Of a stretch of 64,000 bases of DNA, positions 13,201 to 28,200 are shown in pieces; positions within the stretch are counted from its first letter, which is position 1; every line of letters begins with the position of its first letter. Origin of the DNA: Lingula anatina (lineage: Eukaryota > Brachiopoda > Lingulata > Lingulida > Lingulidae). The translations under genes were made by a program, and so were the position numbers. The stretch lies in NCBI RefSeq assembly GCF_001039355.2, contig NW_019774792.1, positions 270,028 to 334,027 on the forward strand. Direction: 5' to 3'. The notes beneath the pieces were generated by a model that saw only the letters and a program-made list of their open reading frames with translations, was not told the origin of the DNA and did not search any database.

Positions 13201-16200
13201 CTCATTTATGTCTGAAATATGAAATATGAAAAATGGAATCAAAGCAAATAATGACACGGAATAATATCATATCAGTAACATTTTAAAATATTTAATGGCA
13301 CACAAGCATACTCCACAATTTATATCTAGATACGATATCAAAAATAAATAGTGAATAAGTCTTTTTGTACATTGGGATTCAGTTACAAAGTTTCAAAATT
13401 TATTGTTACCTTCACAGGTCTTCATATCTGCTGTCATTCTGTATCCTGCTTCACATTGGCATTCATAGCTGCCGTCATTATTCAGGCACTTTTGATTACA
13501 GCCTCCATTCTGGTCAAGGCATTCATTCACATCTGAATTTTCAGAAGTTTTAAATGTTATCCACATAATATCTAAACACGTAACTGACAAGCTTGGTTTT
13601 TTGACATAAAACATCCAATTTGAACTTAAGGGGTTATAATCCAACAAAGATATATGATGATTCAATATCTATACCACAGTGTACACTTCATAGCTCCAGC
13701 TATTTAATACTAATCTTTTTATTTATATAGAAGGTTGCACTTAAGACATTACCTTCACATGTTCTCTGATCTGGTTTCATTTTGTATCCATCCTTGCACT
13801 GGCATTCATATGAGCCATTTTTGTTCACACATATCTGATTACAACCACCATTGTTGTCAAGACATTCATCTATGTCTGAAATGTCACAGTTCATTTATTA
13901 AATCAGTGGTCTACCTTTTTTAAGTACATCAAAGTTGGCACACAATGTATAAGTATAAAATTAAACAAATGTCAGATGCATTATCCCATGCCCAGAATAT
14001 TCTTAAATAACAGTCATTCAAATACATATGTTATCTTTTATGAATTAGTTTCAAACAGAAGATTCATCATAAACCATTGCTGTACCTCTGCATCCTCTGC
14101 CATCATCTTCCAACATGTAGCCAGATTTACAAGTACAATGGTATGAACCTATATCATTGATACAATTGTGATCACAGCCTCCATTGTCAACTGCACACTC
14201 ATCAATGTCTGAAATTAAAAGGCATAATGTAATGACCCTTTTTGTACATATGGAATGAATGTCCTAAACTTATATAATTTTAGTACACTTTATTCAAGCA
14301 TTTTAATCAAACTTATAAGCCTGCAACAGATAAAAAAATCATGAAAAATAATTTTACTCCGTTTCAGAAAAAAATTTAATTGAATTTAACCAGTTTGTTT
14401 TTTAAAAAAAAGATAGAGGTACTTTCTAAAAGTTAAAAACAGCATCTATGAATAAAACAAATCTTAATTCAAAATCTAAGATTATTTATTTTGACTACCC
14501 AGGATGACTGTATATTTATCAACTTTGCTATCACTCTCCTTCTTCATGTTGACAACCTTTGTAGATGGCCAATTAATAAGCATCTAGCCCTGGATATTTC
14601 AATTGTTTCTAATTTCCTCACATAATTATTAACCTCATAGAGACCATATAGTGCTAACCTTGAAGCCTCCCCTGGCCCCAATTTATGTGCACAAATACAT
14701 GTAACTTTGTTTGCAAACATAACATACAAAGATCAAACATTTTTAGAAAAACAATACTTCAGGCTAACTAAAGCTTACTTTAGAAATCTAAAATGATTTG
14801 AATTACTTAGAATTATGGACTCTTTAAATTTAAATTCTTATTTGACAGCCAGAGAGGAAAATCAAAATCTGGATGTTACAATACACAAATATATTTTTAT
14901 TTCTTTATATTTCTGCTTGAAAATTCATTACAATTATGCAACACGAGTTATCTTAAAGTTTGCAGTCAGAAAAATTAATCTTGATCCTTGTTTTAGTTTT
15001 TAAGTTACCTGGAATTTATTGTAATATTTAGGTGATCAGAAGCTGCCATTTTGTCTCTAGTTTTTGAAACATGCATCTAAAAATTATGTCTTTGCATTCC
15101 TTTGAAACATTCCCTAAAGTAGCTCAAACAAGAGCCAACCAATGTATCTGAATGTACATCTTGGTCTTTTTCATGAAGTGATGTTCAAAATGGAACAAAA
15201 CACCAACATTTCCAAAATACCCATGTATGCGGTTTTGGGCCTTTGGGGTAAGTGAGAAATGAACAGCACATGCATATATTTTGACAGTTTCTTTGGGGTA
15301 AAATGATGGAGCTACCCATGTATATATTAGATGGGCGCTTGCAAAATCTTTAAGTTATGTCAATTTATTTCATTTTTTTCACAGATTCTGCAACTAGAAA
15401 AAAGTAAAAACTTGGTCAATGAGAAGTTTTCTAAATGCTAGCAGCGCAGTATTAACAGCCATTACTACTGATAGCTTATTTTCTATTGGTCTGAATATAT
15501 ATGGATGGGAATATACCTTTTTCACAGTCATCTCCTTTAAATCCAGATGTACAGGTACAGGTGTATGAATTCACACCATCATTGCATGTCCCATCATTTT
15601 GACATGGTTTTACGGCACAATCATCGAAATCTGTAAAAGAGGTAATTATTTCTCAATCTTTCATCAAAACTTTTTAATTGAATATGCCTGGCAGTCAATG
15701 ATGCAGTTAAAAGGAGAAATCATTAACCATATTAATTAACCTACTGCACACATAGCAATAGTAAGAAGTGTATTCAGCATTAGAAGGATTAAAATTTTTT
15801 ACATTAATAACTCATCTCATACTTCCCTGTCTCCCAGAACATTTGTTATACTTACTCGTCTCACAGTGTATTCCAACAAATCCAAGGACACAGAGACAAT
15901 GATATCCCATCACTTCATCCTTACATGACCCTCCATTATGGCATGTGACACCAGCACAGTCATCAATATCTAAAAATCAAGCAATTTTCCAAAAATATTG
16001 AATATATTCTTCTTTTCAATTTAGTAATTACTCAGAAAAGGGTTGATTGAGAATAAATTTGCAATAAATTTATTACAGTGTATGCAAATTAATTAAAAAT
16101 CATGAAATCATCTATATTTCTTAGCCAGCACAAAGATTTAACTTATACACTTACAGTATTAAAACATCTAAATAGTTATTCTAAAAATCACAAACTTGTA

Positions 16201-19200
16201 GGGCCAACTTACTTTCGCACATTTTTCCATCAGCCATGAGTGTGAATCCAGGTTTACATGAACACCAATGTGAGCCATCTTCGTTATTACATATCTGTTG
16301 GCAGTCACCATTGTTCGTGTCGCACTCATTGATATCTGTGGAAGTTAAAATTACATTAGGCACATTTTTCTATTACTACATATTGAATATTACCAAATAT
16401 TTTCTGTCATTATTTCTCATTCCTTTACAATGTTCTTTTGGTTCAAGGGGAAGATAGTAACAAAAAAAATTATGGAGTGATTGTGCCAAATTTGTCCAAA
16501 GATTTCTTTTATCGTTTTTGGCACAATTTGCTTGGTTTTTTTTTTTTTTTCTTTTTCTATGAGACTTTACTAATTTAATATAAAGCCGTGTGAAAAGACT
16601 TGTTTGGATATTTGGTTCTACCTTCACATGTCTTCATATCTGGTTTCATCTTGTAACCTGCCTTGCACTGGCATTCATAGGAACCAACTTTGTTCACACA
16701 TATCTGATTACAGCCACCATTGTTGTCAAGACATTCATCTTTGTCTGAAAAATTCAAGAATAAAATTTCAGTTGGTGCTAACACATGTAGCAAAAAAGTA
16801 TCCTCCAGGAAACTGGTAAGATTTACAATTCAGGCAAAGGAACATATTTTACAAACCACTGGTAGCAGAATCTTCTTACATAAAAAGCTATTTCACAGGT
16901 GCAAATGAAAAGAGTTACCTTTACAAGTTTTCATATCTGCTGTCATTTCATATCCTAATTTACACTCGCATCTGTAGGATCCAGGCTCATTCGCACATAT
17001 CTGGTTACAGCCTCCATTGTTGTCAAGGCATTCATCCACATCTGCAATATGACATATATATTAAGAATCTTAAATCAAGTTTCTAAAGATTGTTTAATAG
17101 ATCCCGCAGTACTTAAAAGTTTATCAAAAATCATTACACCGTATAGTTAGGTACTATCATTTTAGAGCACTTGTCATTTCTATAATACACATGACTATGG
17201 TAGACATCATTTTTGCAAAGATATAAAAACACTTACCTTTACAAGTCTTCATATCTGCTGTCATTTTATATCCTAATTTACACTCGCATCTGTAGGATCC
17301 AGGCTCATTCACACATATCTGGTTACAGCCTCCATTGTTGTCAAGGCATTCATCCACATCTAAAAAAAATAAGATATTCTAGGAAGTACTTCCCAAAGTG
17401 ATATATCTATAACTCAAGTTCTAACTTACATAAACAGTGCTTGTAGTTTAATTGACGTAAGGTAACATTTTTGCATTTCACTACGACACAATTATCAGAA
17501 AGTTACAATTGAGCTGTGTTTAATACACACAACAGTCTTAATCAGTTTAACAGATATCACTTGCAGCCTTTCCTAAGGACCAAAGCAATGTTAAAATAAG
17601 TGTAAACGTAGACTGAAATAATTTTACAAGACATATTACAACCCTTGCTATTCACATTTCGTTTGTAACCATTGTTGCTAGGGCAAAATATAAAAACGCA
17701 ATTAATTACCTTTGCAAGTCTTCATATCTGCTGTCATTTTATATCCTAATTTACACTCGCATCTGTAGGATCCAGGTTCATTCACACATATCTGGTTACA
17801 GCCTCCATTGTTGTCAAGGCATTCATCCACATCTAAAAAAATAAAGGAAATCAAATAGCGTTTTTACAGATCTGCTCACAGCCTCCATTATACCATCATC
17901 ACATTCATTTATTACTGGAACTAAGGAAGTCTAAATGTAGAATATTCATGCCTAAATAAATTGGTTATAGTTGCTTTAAATTCTTAAACTAGGTCTTAAA
18001 TTGTTTTAGAAGGACTTAGTTAACCACACATTTAATTATTGTACATAATAAGTGACAACAGGCAGCTTGCTTTTTCTTGCTGTCACAATAAAGGAATATA
18101 TCATAAATCAGACAAATCTTATTTTCTGAGAGAAACTGGGACATTGCCTATTCCTTGTTGCTGAAATAACCAAACTGTCACCTCAAATAATTTATCAGCA
18201 TGCCTGTATAGAAACAAGAGGCATGTGAAGATTTCTGGACATTCACCTGATTCAGAAGTAGCAGTAAGCCTTACGGAAATTTCCAGTAACTGGAAATGGC
18301 AGCAGCTAGGGGACTTGCTGATAATGAAGGAGAGTGTCCAGAAATTTCTCTATATCTCAGGCTGCTGGTGCCACACTTACCTTTGCAACTATGTCCATCC
18401 TCATCCAACATGTATCNTGCGCTGCCAGTAATTACGCCATGTGAACGAAGCCTAAAGGAAACATTCTATGAACAAAAAATGTAAAATACTTCACATTCAA
18501 GTCTGTTTTGCTGAAAGGTCTGCACTATCTGAGTGCTTTTCTAGTTTGGGACAACGAAAAAGGTGTTACATAAACTGAATGTTACCTTTTTCACAGTTAT
18601 CTCCTTCGTAACCTGATGCACAGGTACAGGTGTAGGAATTCACACCATCAATGCATGTCCCTTCATTTTCACACGGTCCTCCTGCGCAGTCATTGACATC
18701 TGGCACAAATAAAAAGCATAACATTAGACTTAATTCTACAGATTTTCTTTCACTATGTTTAAATATGAAGAAGAAATACTTACCACAGGCATATCAAAAT
18801 ATGAATCAATTCACTTTAAATTGGAGATAAACATCCACCACTTAAAATGTGCTTCCTGGAAATCCTTTTTATTCTTAAATAAACTATTTACAATATATGC
18901 CTTATTACAGCCATGAAAGGGAAATAAGGTAAAGCAGAATTAAAGCAATCACCTGGACATTAACAAACTTGATTAATTGGGTACACATAAGATGTTATTT
19001 TCCTAGCCATTCCTTAAAACCTTATTCAATTAAAAAAAAATAAAGGTTCAAATTTCATAAACAGTACCATGAAGATGAAAGTGTAATACATTATATAAGT
19101 TAAATATCACACTCACAATCTGAAAATCATACTTACTTGTTCCACAGTATTCTCCAATAAAACCAAGGACACAGGCACATTTGAAACCCAACACTTTATC

Positions 19201-22200
19201 TATGCAAGTACCTCCATTCTTGCAGATGACACCAACACAATCATCATCATCTAAAGACACAAAGAAAAATATATTTTATCTTTATATGCCTTAATATACT
19301 TACAAATAAGTTACAACAGTTCACAAGTCTTATTTTTAATAAATTATTCAATGTGTCTATAACCTTCAGAATACATATAATAAAACCTTGAAAAACAAAC
19401 AATTTTCAACAGATCTGGAGTGAATTTACAATTTTATGCACAGAAAATGAAAGAAAAATTACTACAGTCATGTATTTGCATGACCAAACTTATCTTACTT
19501 TCACACATTTTGCCATCAGCCATGAGAGTGAATCCAGCAATACATGAACAATAGTATCCTCCGTCTTCATTATTACAGTTCTGTTCACAGCCACCATCAT
19601 TTGTATCACACTCGTTGATATCTAAGGGATGTCAAGAAATTCAATTTCAAAGATAATAAATAATACTGAACATGTTATTAATCAATGGAGCGTCTTTTTC
19701 AACAGAGCACACAAAATTACTTTCAAAGAATTTTTCTGACTTTCTTTGCATGTACCATATCAAAAATAGAAATGTTGACAATACCTTTACAAGTTTTCAT
19801 GTCACTTGTCATTCTGTATCCGTCCTTGCATTTACAATCATAGGAGCCAACACTGTTCTCACATATCTGATTGCAACCACCATTGTTGTCATCACACTCA
19901 TTTATGTCTAAAAAAAGAATAGTATCTATGCAACAATTGACAACAAATGAAATCATGCCACTAATATTTTTAAATGTAAGTTTTCACACAAATATATTTT
20001 ACCTTAATGCATTACAAAATATAAGTATAGAGAAAAAAGGCTTTCTTGAAATTGAATTATCGTAACAGAAGAAAATTGTTATTTCAAAATTTATAAATAC
20101 TTAGCTACCTTCACAAGTCTTCATATCTGCTGTCATTTTATATCCTAATTTACACTGGCATCTGTAGGATCCAGGTTCATTCACACATATCTGGTTACAG
20201 CCTCCATTGTTGTCAAGGCATTCATCCACATCTTTAATATCAAATACATAAAGAATCTATAGCACTTATAGCTGCCATTTTTGTTCAGGTTTTTTAAAAT
20301 TATAGTGGTCATTATGTTCAAAGCATTCATTTACATCTAAATTATTAAGAGAAGTACGAGATGATATCCGCATCATATCTAATTTCCAAAAAAGCTGACA
20401 AGCTAAAATTTTTGACATAACGGATTCAATATCAATTTCTAAGATTAACATCCAACAAAGATTAGTATTAGTTCATGATTTACAACAAAGTAAACTGCAT
20501 CTAATACTGATCCAATTATTAATATAGACGGTTGTACTTAATGGATTACCTTCACATGTCTTCATATCTGGTTTCATCTTGTAACCTGTCTTGCACTGGC
20601 ATTCATATGAGCCAGCTTTGTTCACACATATCTGATTACAGCCACCATTGTTCTCAAGACATTCATCTTTGTCTGAAACATTGTTATTTTGAATAATCAT
20701 AAAATAACCAGCTAAGGTAAATATTTATACCAAATGATGGATAATGAACCCACCATCTGTAACTTTTTTTACTCTCAAAAATATCTGCAATATTTAGGAC
20801 TCAGTTTCAAATAAATGTTGCATTACGTTGCCATACCTTTGCATCCTTTGCCATCATCTTCCAACATGAAGCCAGTATTACAAGTACAGTGGTATGAACC
20901 AATCTCATTGATACAATTGTGTGCACAGCCTCCATTGTCAACTGCACACTCATCAATATCTGAAGTCAAAAAGGGATCAAGTAAAAAACATATATCATCA
21001 ATTTTACAGGAAGAGCATGTTTGGTAATCAAAAACAGAAACACTATCTATACAATTAATATTAGCAAAAGTTTTTTTTTTCATGACTAAGATCACAAATA
21101 TACCACAATCTAATGACTTTAATTTAAAAAAAACAGCAACAGAAATGAAGATTTATAAGTTTAAAAAAAGTTTTGTCTGCAGAAGAACTGAAAACCTAAA
21201 CAGAACTTAAATTGACAAGAAAAGAAAGCACTTCTTGTTGAAACAATCTGATGACAAGTAACACTTTTTGATCATATTTTATCAGACATATGCAATGAAT
21301 TAATATCACAAAGGATAATGAATTTTACCACCTCCTGACAAACTTAATTGCTTATTAAACAATTTTACACAGTTTAAAATCATGCCTGTTAAATTTTTCT
21401 CTACAATCTCCAATCTTCTCTTTATGTCAAATGTAAATTCAAAACCTTTGAATTTCATCAATTCACTGATTCATATCCGTTCATTTTTTAGAAATAGACT
21501 CCATGAACTATATAAACTGACTGTTACCTTTTTCACAGTCATCTCCTTTAAATCCTGATGCACAGGTACAGGTGTAGGAATTCACACCATCAATGCACGT
21601 TCCTCCATTTTGACATGGTTTTCCTGCACAGTCATCAATGTCTATAAAAAAATTATACACAGTTGTAGCATTTAACAAACAGATAAGTGTATATGAGTAA
21701 ATATATCTTGGTAACTTGATAGTAATTTCTTTCATCCTACCATAGTTAAATTAAAAATGAAAGCAATGGTTAAAATCAACATGGGCATTTCTTTCAAAAT
21801 GAGAATGCAAAAATAAAAAATAAATAAAAAAAAATAATAATAATAATAAAAAAACATAAGCCTAATGTCAGACTCAGAAACTTAAAATAGCACTTACCTG
21901 TTTCACAGTGTTTGCCAGTAAATCCAAGGACACAATGACATTGGTAACCCAACACTTTGTCCTCACAAGTGCCTCCATTATGACATGTGATGCCAAGACA
22001 ATCATCATCATCTGAAGCAGACGTTAAATACATATGCATACACAGTCTTTCTTAATAAACTTATTATTTATTAAAATAATACCAATCAATAAATCATTAA
22101 CTTGTACATAAATTCATGAATACATACAGTTAAACAGCAACCACTGAAAATGTAAAAAAAAAAAACCTTGGATCATCAACAGAACTGGAGTTTATTTATA

Positions 22201-25200
22201 AAGTGATGCACTAACAATGAAATGTCATCTGTTTCGTCATGCATCTGCACCACCAAACTTAACTTACTTTCACACTTTTTGCCGTCAGCCATGAGAGTGA
22301 ATCCAGGAATACATGAACAATAGTATCCTCCATCTTCATTATTACAGTCTTGCTCACAGCCACCATTATTTGTATCACACTCGTTGATATCTGAAAATAT
22401 AAATATCATATGACAAGAACTTCAATTTCATAGATATTAAAAACACCAGAGATGTTATCAATCAATGGAGTTTTCTCAACATTTCTCACATAATTATTTT
22501 CAAAACAGTTTTCTGACATTTTTATTCAAATAGTTACAAAAATAGAAATGTTGTCATTACCTTCACAAGTTTTCATGTCAATTGTCATTCTGTATCCGTC
22601 CTTGCATTTACAATCATAGGAGCCAGGACTGTTCTCACATATCTGATTGCAACCACCATTGTTGTCGTCACACTCATTTATGTCTGATATATGAAAAATG
22701 GAATCAAAGCAAATAATGAAACTGAATGATATCATACCAGTAACATTTTCAAATATTAACTGGCACGCAAGCATACTCCACAATTTAAATCTAAATACAA
22801 TTTCAAAAATAAATAGAGAAGAAGTACTTTTGTTCATTAAAAAGTTTCAAAATTTATTGTTACCTTCACAAGTCCTCATATCTGCTGTCATTCTGTATCC
22901 TGCTTCACATTGGCATTCATAGCTGCCATCATTGTTCAGGCACTTTTGATTACAGCCTCCATTCTGGTCAAGGCATTCATTCACATCTGAATTTTCAGAA
23001 GTTTTAAATGTTATCCACATAATATCTAAACACTAACTGACAAACTTGGTTTTTTGACATAAAACATTCATTATGAACTTAAGGGGTTATAATCCAACAA
23101 AGATATATGATGATTCAATATCTATACCACAGTGTACATTTCATTGCTCCAACTATTTAATACTAATCTTATTATTTATATAGAAGGTTGAACTTAAGAT
23201 ATTACCTTCACATGTTTTCTGATCTGGTTTCATTTTGTATCCATCCTTGCACTGGCATTCATATGAGCCATTTTTGTTCACACATATCTGATTACAACCA
23301 CCATTGTTGTCAAGACATTCATCTATGTCTGAAATGTCACAGTTCATTTATTAAATCAGTGGTCTACCTTTTTTAAGTACATCAAAGTTGGTACACAATG
23401 TATAAGTATAAAATTAAACAAATGTCAGATGCATTATCCCATGCCCAGAATATTCTTAAATAACAGTCATTCAAATACACGTTATCTTTTATGAATTAGT
23501 TTCAAACAGAAGATTCATCATAAACCATTGCTGTACCTCTGCATCCTCTGCCATCATCTTCCAACATGTAGCCAAGTTTACAAGTACAATGGTATGAACC
23601 TATATCATTGATACAATTGTGATCACAGCCTCCATTGTCAACTGCACACTCATCAATGTCTGAAATTAAAAGGCATAATGTAATGACCCTTTTTGTACAT
23701 ATGGAATGAATGTCCTAAACTTATATAATTTTAGTTCACTTTATTCAAGCATTTTAATCAATCTTATAAGCCTGCAACAGATAAAAAAATCATGAAAAAT
23801 AATTTTACTCTGTTACAGGAAAAAATTTAATTGAATTCAACCAGTTTGTTTTTAAGAAAAAGACAGAGGTACTTTCTAAAAGTTAAAAACAGCATCTATG
23901 AATAAAACAAACCTTAATTCAAAATCTAAGATTATTTATTTTGACTACCCAGGATGACTGTATATTTATCAACTTTGCTATCACTCTCCTTCTTCATGTT
24001 GACAACCTTTGTAGATGGCCAATTAATAAGCATCTAGCCCTGGATATTTCACTTGTTTCTAATTTCCTCACATAATTATTAACCTCATAGAGACCATAAA
24101 GTGCTGACCTTGAAGCCTCCCCTGGGCCCAATTTATGTGCACAAATACATGTAACTTTGTTTGCAAACATAACATACAAAGATCAAACATTTTTAGAAAA
24201 ACAATACTTCAGGCTAACTAAAGATTACTTTAGAAATCTAAAATGTTTTGAATTACTTAGAATTACGGACTCTTTAAATTTAAATTCTTATTTGACAGCC
24301 AGAGAGGAAAATCAAAAACTGGATGTTACAATACACAAATATATTTTTATTTCTTTATATTTCTGCTTGAAAATTCATTACAATTATGCAACACGAGTTA
24401 TCTTAAAGTTTGTAGTCAGAAAAATTAATCTTGATCCTTGTTTTAGTTTTTAAGATACCTGGAATTTATTGTAATATTTAGGTGATCAGAAGCTACCATT
24501 TTGTCTCTAGTTTTTTGAAACATGCATCTAAAAATCATGTCTTTCCATTCCTCCATTTAAACATTCCCTAAAGTAGCTCAAACAAGAGCCAACCAATGTA
24601 TCTGAATGTACATCTTGGTCTTTTTCATGAAGTGATGTTCAAAATGGAACAAAACACCAACATTTCCAAAATACCCATGTATGCGGTTTTGGGCCTTTGG
24701 GGTAAGTGAGAAATGAACAGCACATGCACATATTTTGACAGTATCTTTGGGGTAAAATGATGGAGCTACCCATGTATATATTAGATGGGCGCTTGCAAAA
24801 TCTTTACGTTATGTAAATTTATTTCATTTTTTCACAGATTCTGCAACTAGAAAAAAGTAAAAACTTGGTCAATGAGAAGTTTTCTAAACACTAGCAGCGC
24901 AGTATTAACAGCCATTACTACTGATAGCTTATTTTCTATTGGTCTGAATATATATGGATGGGTATATACCTTTTTCACAGTCATCTCCTTTAAATCCAGA
25001 TGTACAGGTACAGGTGTATGAATTCACACCATCATTGCATGTCCCATCATTTTGACATGGTTTTACGGCACAATCATCGAAATCTGTAAAAGAGGTAATT
25101 ATTTCTCAATCTTTCATCAAAACTTTTTAATTGAATATGGCCTGGCAGTCAATGATGCAGTTAAAAGGAGAAATCATTAACCATATTAATTAACCTACTG

Positions 25201-28200
25201 CACACATAGAAATAGTAAAAATTATATTCAACATTAGAAGGATTGGATATTTTTACATTAATAACTCATCTCATACTTCCCTGTCTCCCAGAACTTTTGT
25301 TATACTTACTCGTCTCACAGTGTATTCCAACAAATCCAAGGACACAGAGACAATGATATCCCATCACTTCATCCTTACATGACCCTCCATTATGGCATGT
25401 GACACCAGCACAGTCATCAATATCTACAAATTAAACAATTTGTCAAAATATTGAATGTGTTTATTCTTCTTTTTAATTTAGTAATTACTCAGACAAGGGC
25501 AGACTAAGACTAAATTTACAATAAATTTATTATAGCGTATGCAAATTAATAAAAAACATGAAACCATCTATATTTCTTAGCCAGCACAAAGATTTAACTT
25601 ATGCACTTACAGTATTAAAACATCTAAATAGTTATTCTAAAAATCACAAACTTGTAGGGCCAACTTACTTTCACACATTTTTCCATCAGCCATGAGTGTG
25701 AATCCAGGCTTACATGAACACCAATGTGAGCCATCTTCATTATTACATATCTGTTGGCAGTCACCATTGTTCGTGTCGCACTCATTGATATCTGTGGAAG
25801 TTAAAATTACATTAGGCACATTTTTCTATTACTACATATTGAATATGCCCATATTTTCTATGTCATTATTTCTCATTCCTTTACAATGTTCTTTTGGTTC
25901 AAGGGGAAGATAGTAACAAAAAAATTATGGAGTGATTGTGCCAAAGTTGTCCAAAGATTTCTTTTATCGTTTTTGGCACAATTTGCTGGGTTTTTTTTCT
26001 TTTTCTATGAGACTTTACTAATTTAATATAAAGCCGTGTGAAAAGACCTGTTTCAATATTTGGTTCTACCTTCACATGTCTTCATATCTGGTTTCATCTT
26101 GTAACCTGCCTTGCACTGGCATTCATATGAACCAACATTGTTCACACATATCTGATTACAGCCACCATTGTTGTCAAGACATTCATCTTTGTCTGAAAAA
26201 TTCAAGAATAAAATTTCAGTTGGTGCTAACACATGTAGCAAAAAAGTATCCTCCAGGAAACATTACTGGTAAGATTTACAATTCAGGCATAGGAACATAT
26301 TTTACAAACCACTGGTAGCAGAATCTTCTTACATAAAAAGCTATTTCGCAGGTGCAAATGAAAAGAGTTACCTTTACAAGTCTTCATATCTGCTGTCATT
26401 TCATATCCTAATTTACACTCGCATCTGTAGGATCCAGGTTCATTCACACATATCTGGTTACAGCCCCCATTGTTGTCAAGGCATTCATCCACATCTGCAA
26501 TATGACATATATATTAAGAATCTTAAATCAAGTTTCTAAAGACTGTTTAATAGATCCTGCAGTACTTAAAAGTTTATCAAAAATCATTACACCATATAGT
26601 TAGGTACTATCATTTTAGAGCACTGGTCATTTCTATAATTCACATGACTATGGTTGACATCATTTTGCAAAGATATAAAAACACTTACCTTTACAAGTCT
26701 TCATATCTGCTGTCATTTTATATCCTAATTTACACTCGCATCTGTAGGATCCAGGTTCGTTCACACATATCTGGTTACAGCCTCCATTGTTGTCAAGGCA
26801 TTCATCCACATCTAAAAAAATAAGAAGATATTCTAGGAAGTACTTCCCAAAGTGATATATCTATAACTCAAGTTCCAACTTACATAAACAGTGCTTGTAG
26901 TTTGCTTGACGTAAGGTAACATTTCTGCATTTCACTACAACACAATTATCAGAAAGTTCGAGCTGTGTTTAATACACACAAGTCTTAATAAGTTTAACAG
27001 ATATCACTTGCAGCCTTTCCTAAAGACCAAAGCAATGTTAAAATAAGTGTAAACGTAGACTGAAATAATTTTACAAGACATATATCAGACATATTATTAC
27101 AACCCTTGCTATTCACATTTCGTTTGTAACCAATGTTGCTAGGGCAAAATATAAAAACACAATTAATTACCTTTGCAAGTCTTCATATCTGCTGTCATTT
27201 TATATCCTAATTTACACTCGCATCTGTAGGATCCAGGTTCATTCACACATATCTGGTTACAACCTCCATTGTTGTCAAGGCATTCATTCACATCTAAAAA
27301 AATAAAGGAAATCAAATAGCGTTTTTACAGATCTGCTCACAGCCTCCATTATACCATCATCACATTCATTTATTACTGGAACTAAGGAAGTCTAAATGTA
27401 GAATATTCATGCCTAAATAAATTGGTTATAGTTGCTTTAAATTCTTAAACTAGGTCTTAAATTGTTTTAGAAGGACTTAGTTAACCACACATTTAATTAT
27501 TGTACATAATAAGTGACAACAGGCAGCTTGCTTTTTCTGGCTGTCACAATAAAGGAATATATCATAAATCAGACAAATCTTATTTTCTGAGAGAAACTGG
27601 GACATTGCCTATCCCTTGTTGCTGAAATAACCAAACTGTCACCTCAAATAATTTATCAGCATGCCTGTATAGAAACAAGAGGCATGTGAAGATTTCTGGA
27701 CATTCACCTGATTCAGAAGTAGCAGTAAGCCTTACGGAAATTTCCAGTAACTGGAAATGGCAGCAGCTAGGGGACTTGCTGATAATGAAGGAGAGTGTCC
27801 AGAAATTCGATCTCTTTATCTCAGGCTGCTGGTGCCACACTTACCTTTGCAACTATGTCCATCCTCATCCAACATGTAGCCATCATGACACAGACAGTGG
27901 TATGACCCAACATCATTGACACAAATGTGTTCACAGTTTCCATCGTTTACTTCACATTCATTAATATCTGAAAATAATTTTAAAAATGAAATTAAATAAA
28001 AAAATAAGAAGAATACAACTTTTCAATAGATGGGTGATTATTTATTCATTTCTTTGTCCATGATATATGATGCATATAATGTACATCTTGCCACATGAGC
28101 ATACTGTCATTTGATGAAATGCGAGGAATGTAGTTACAAGCAATGTAGGAATTTTAATTAAGTATTTCATACATTTAAAATGGGACTACAGATGTAATTC

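Larger units (their letters stand above)
8923..18416. repeat. Direct duplication II, left copy
   Basis: 9.5 kb nearly identical to 18,419-27,879. Its right end is cut inside an exon at the N at 18,417. Long introns (for example 14,209-15,516 against 23,660-24,969) align almost throughout with small indels. Confidence 0.92.
18419..27879. repeat. Direct duplication II, right copy
   Basis: Begins GCGCTGCCAGTAATTACG immediately after the N. This is the right arm of the palindrome at 8,881-8,927, so the contig starts at the hairpin. Confidence 0.92.
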
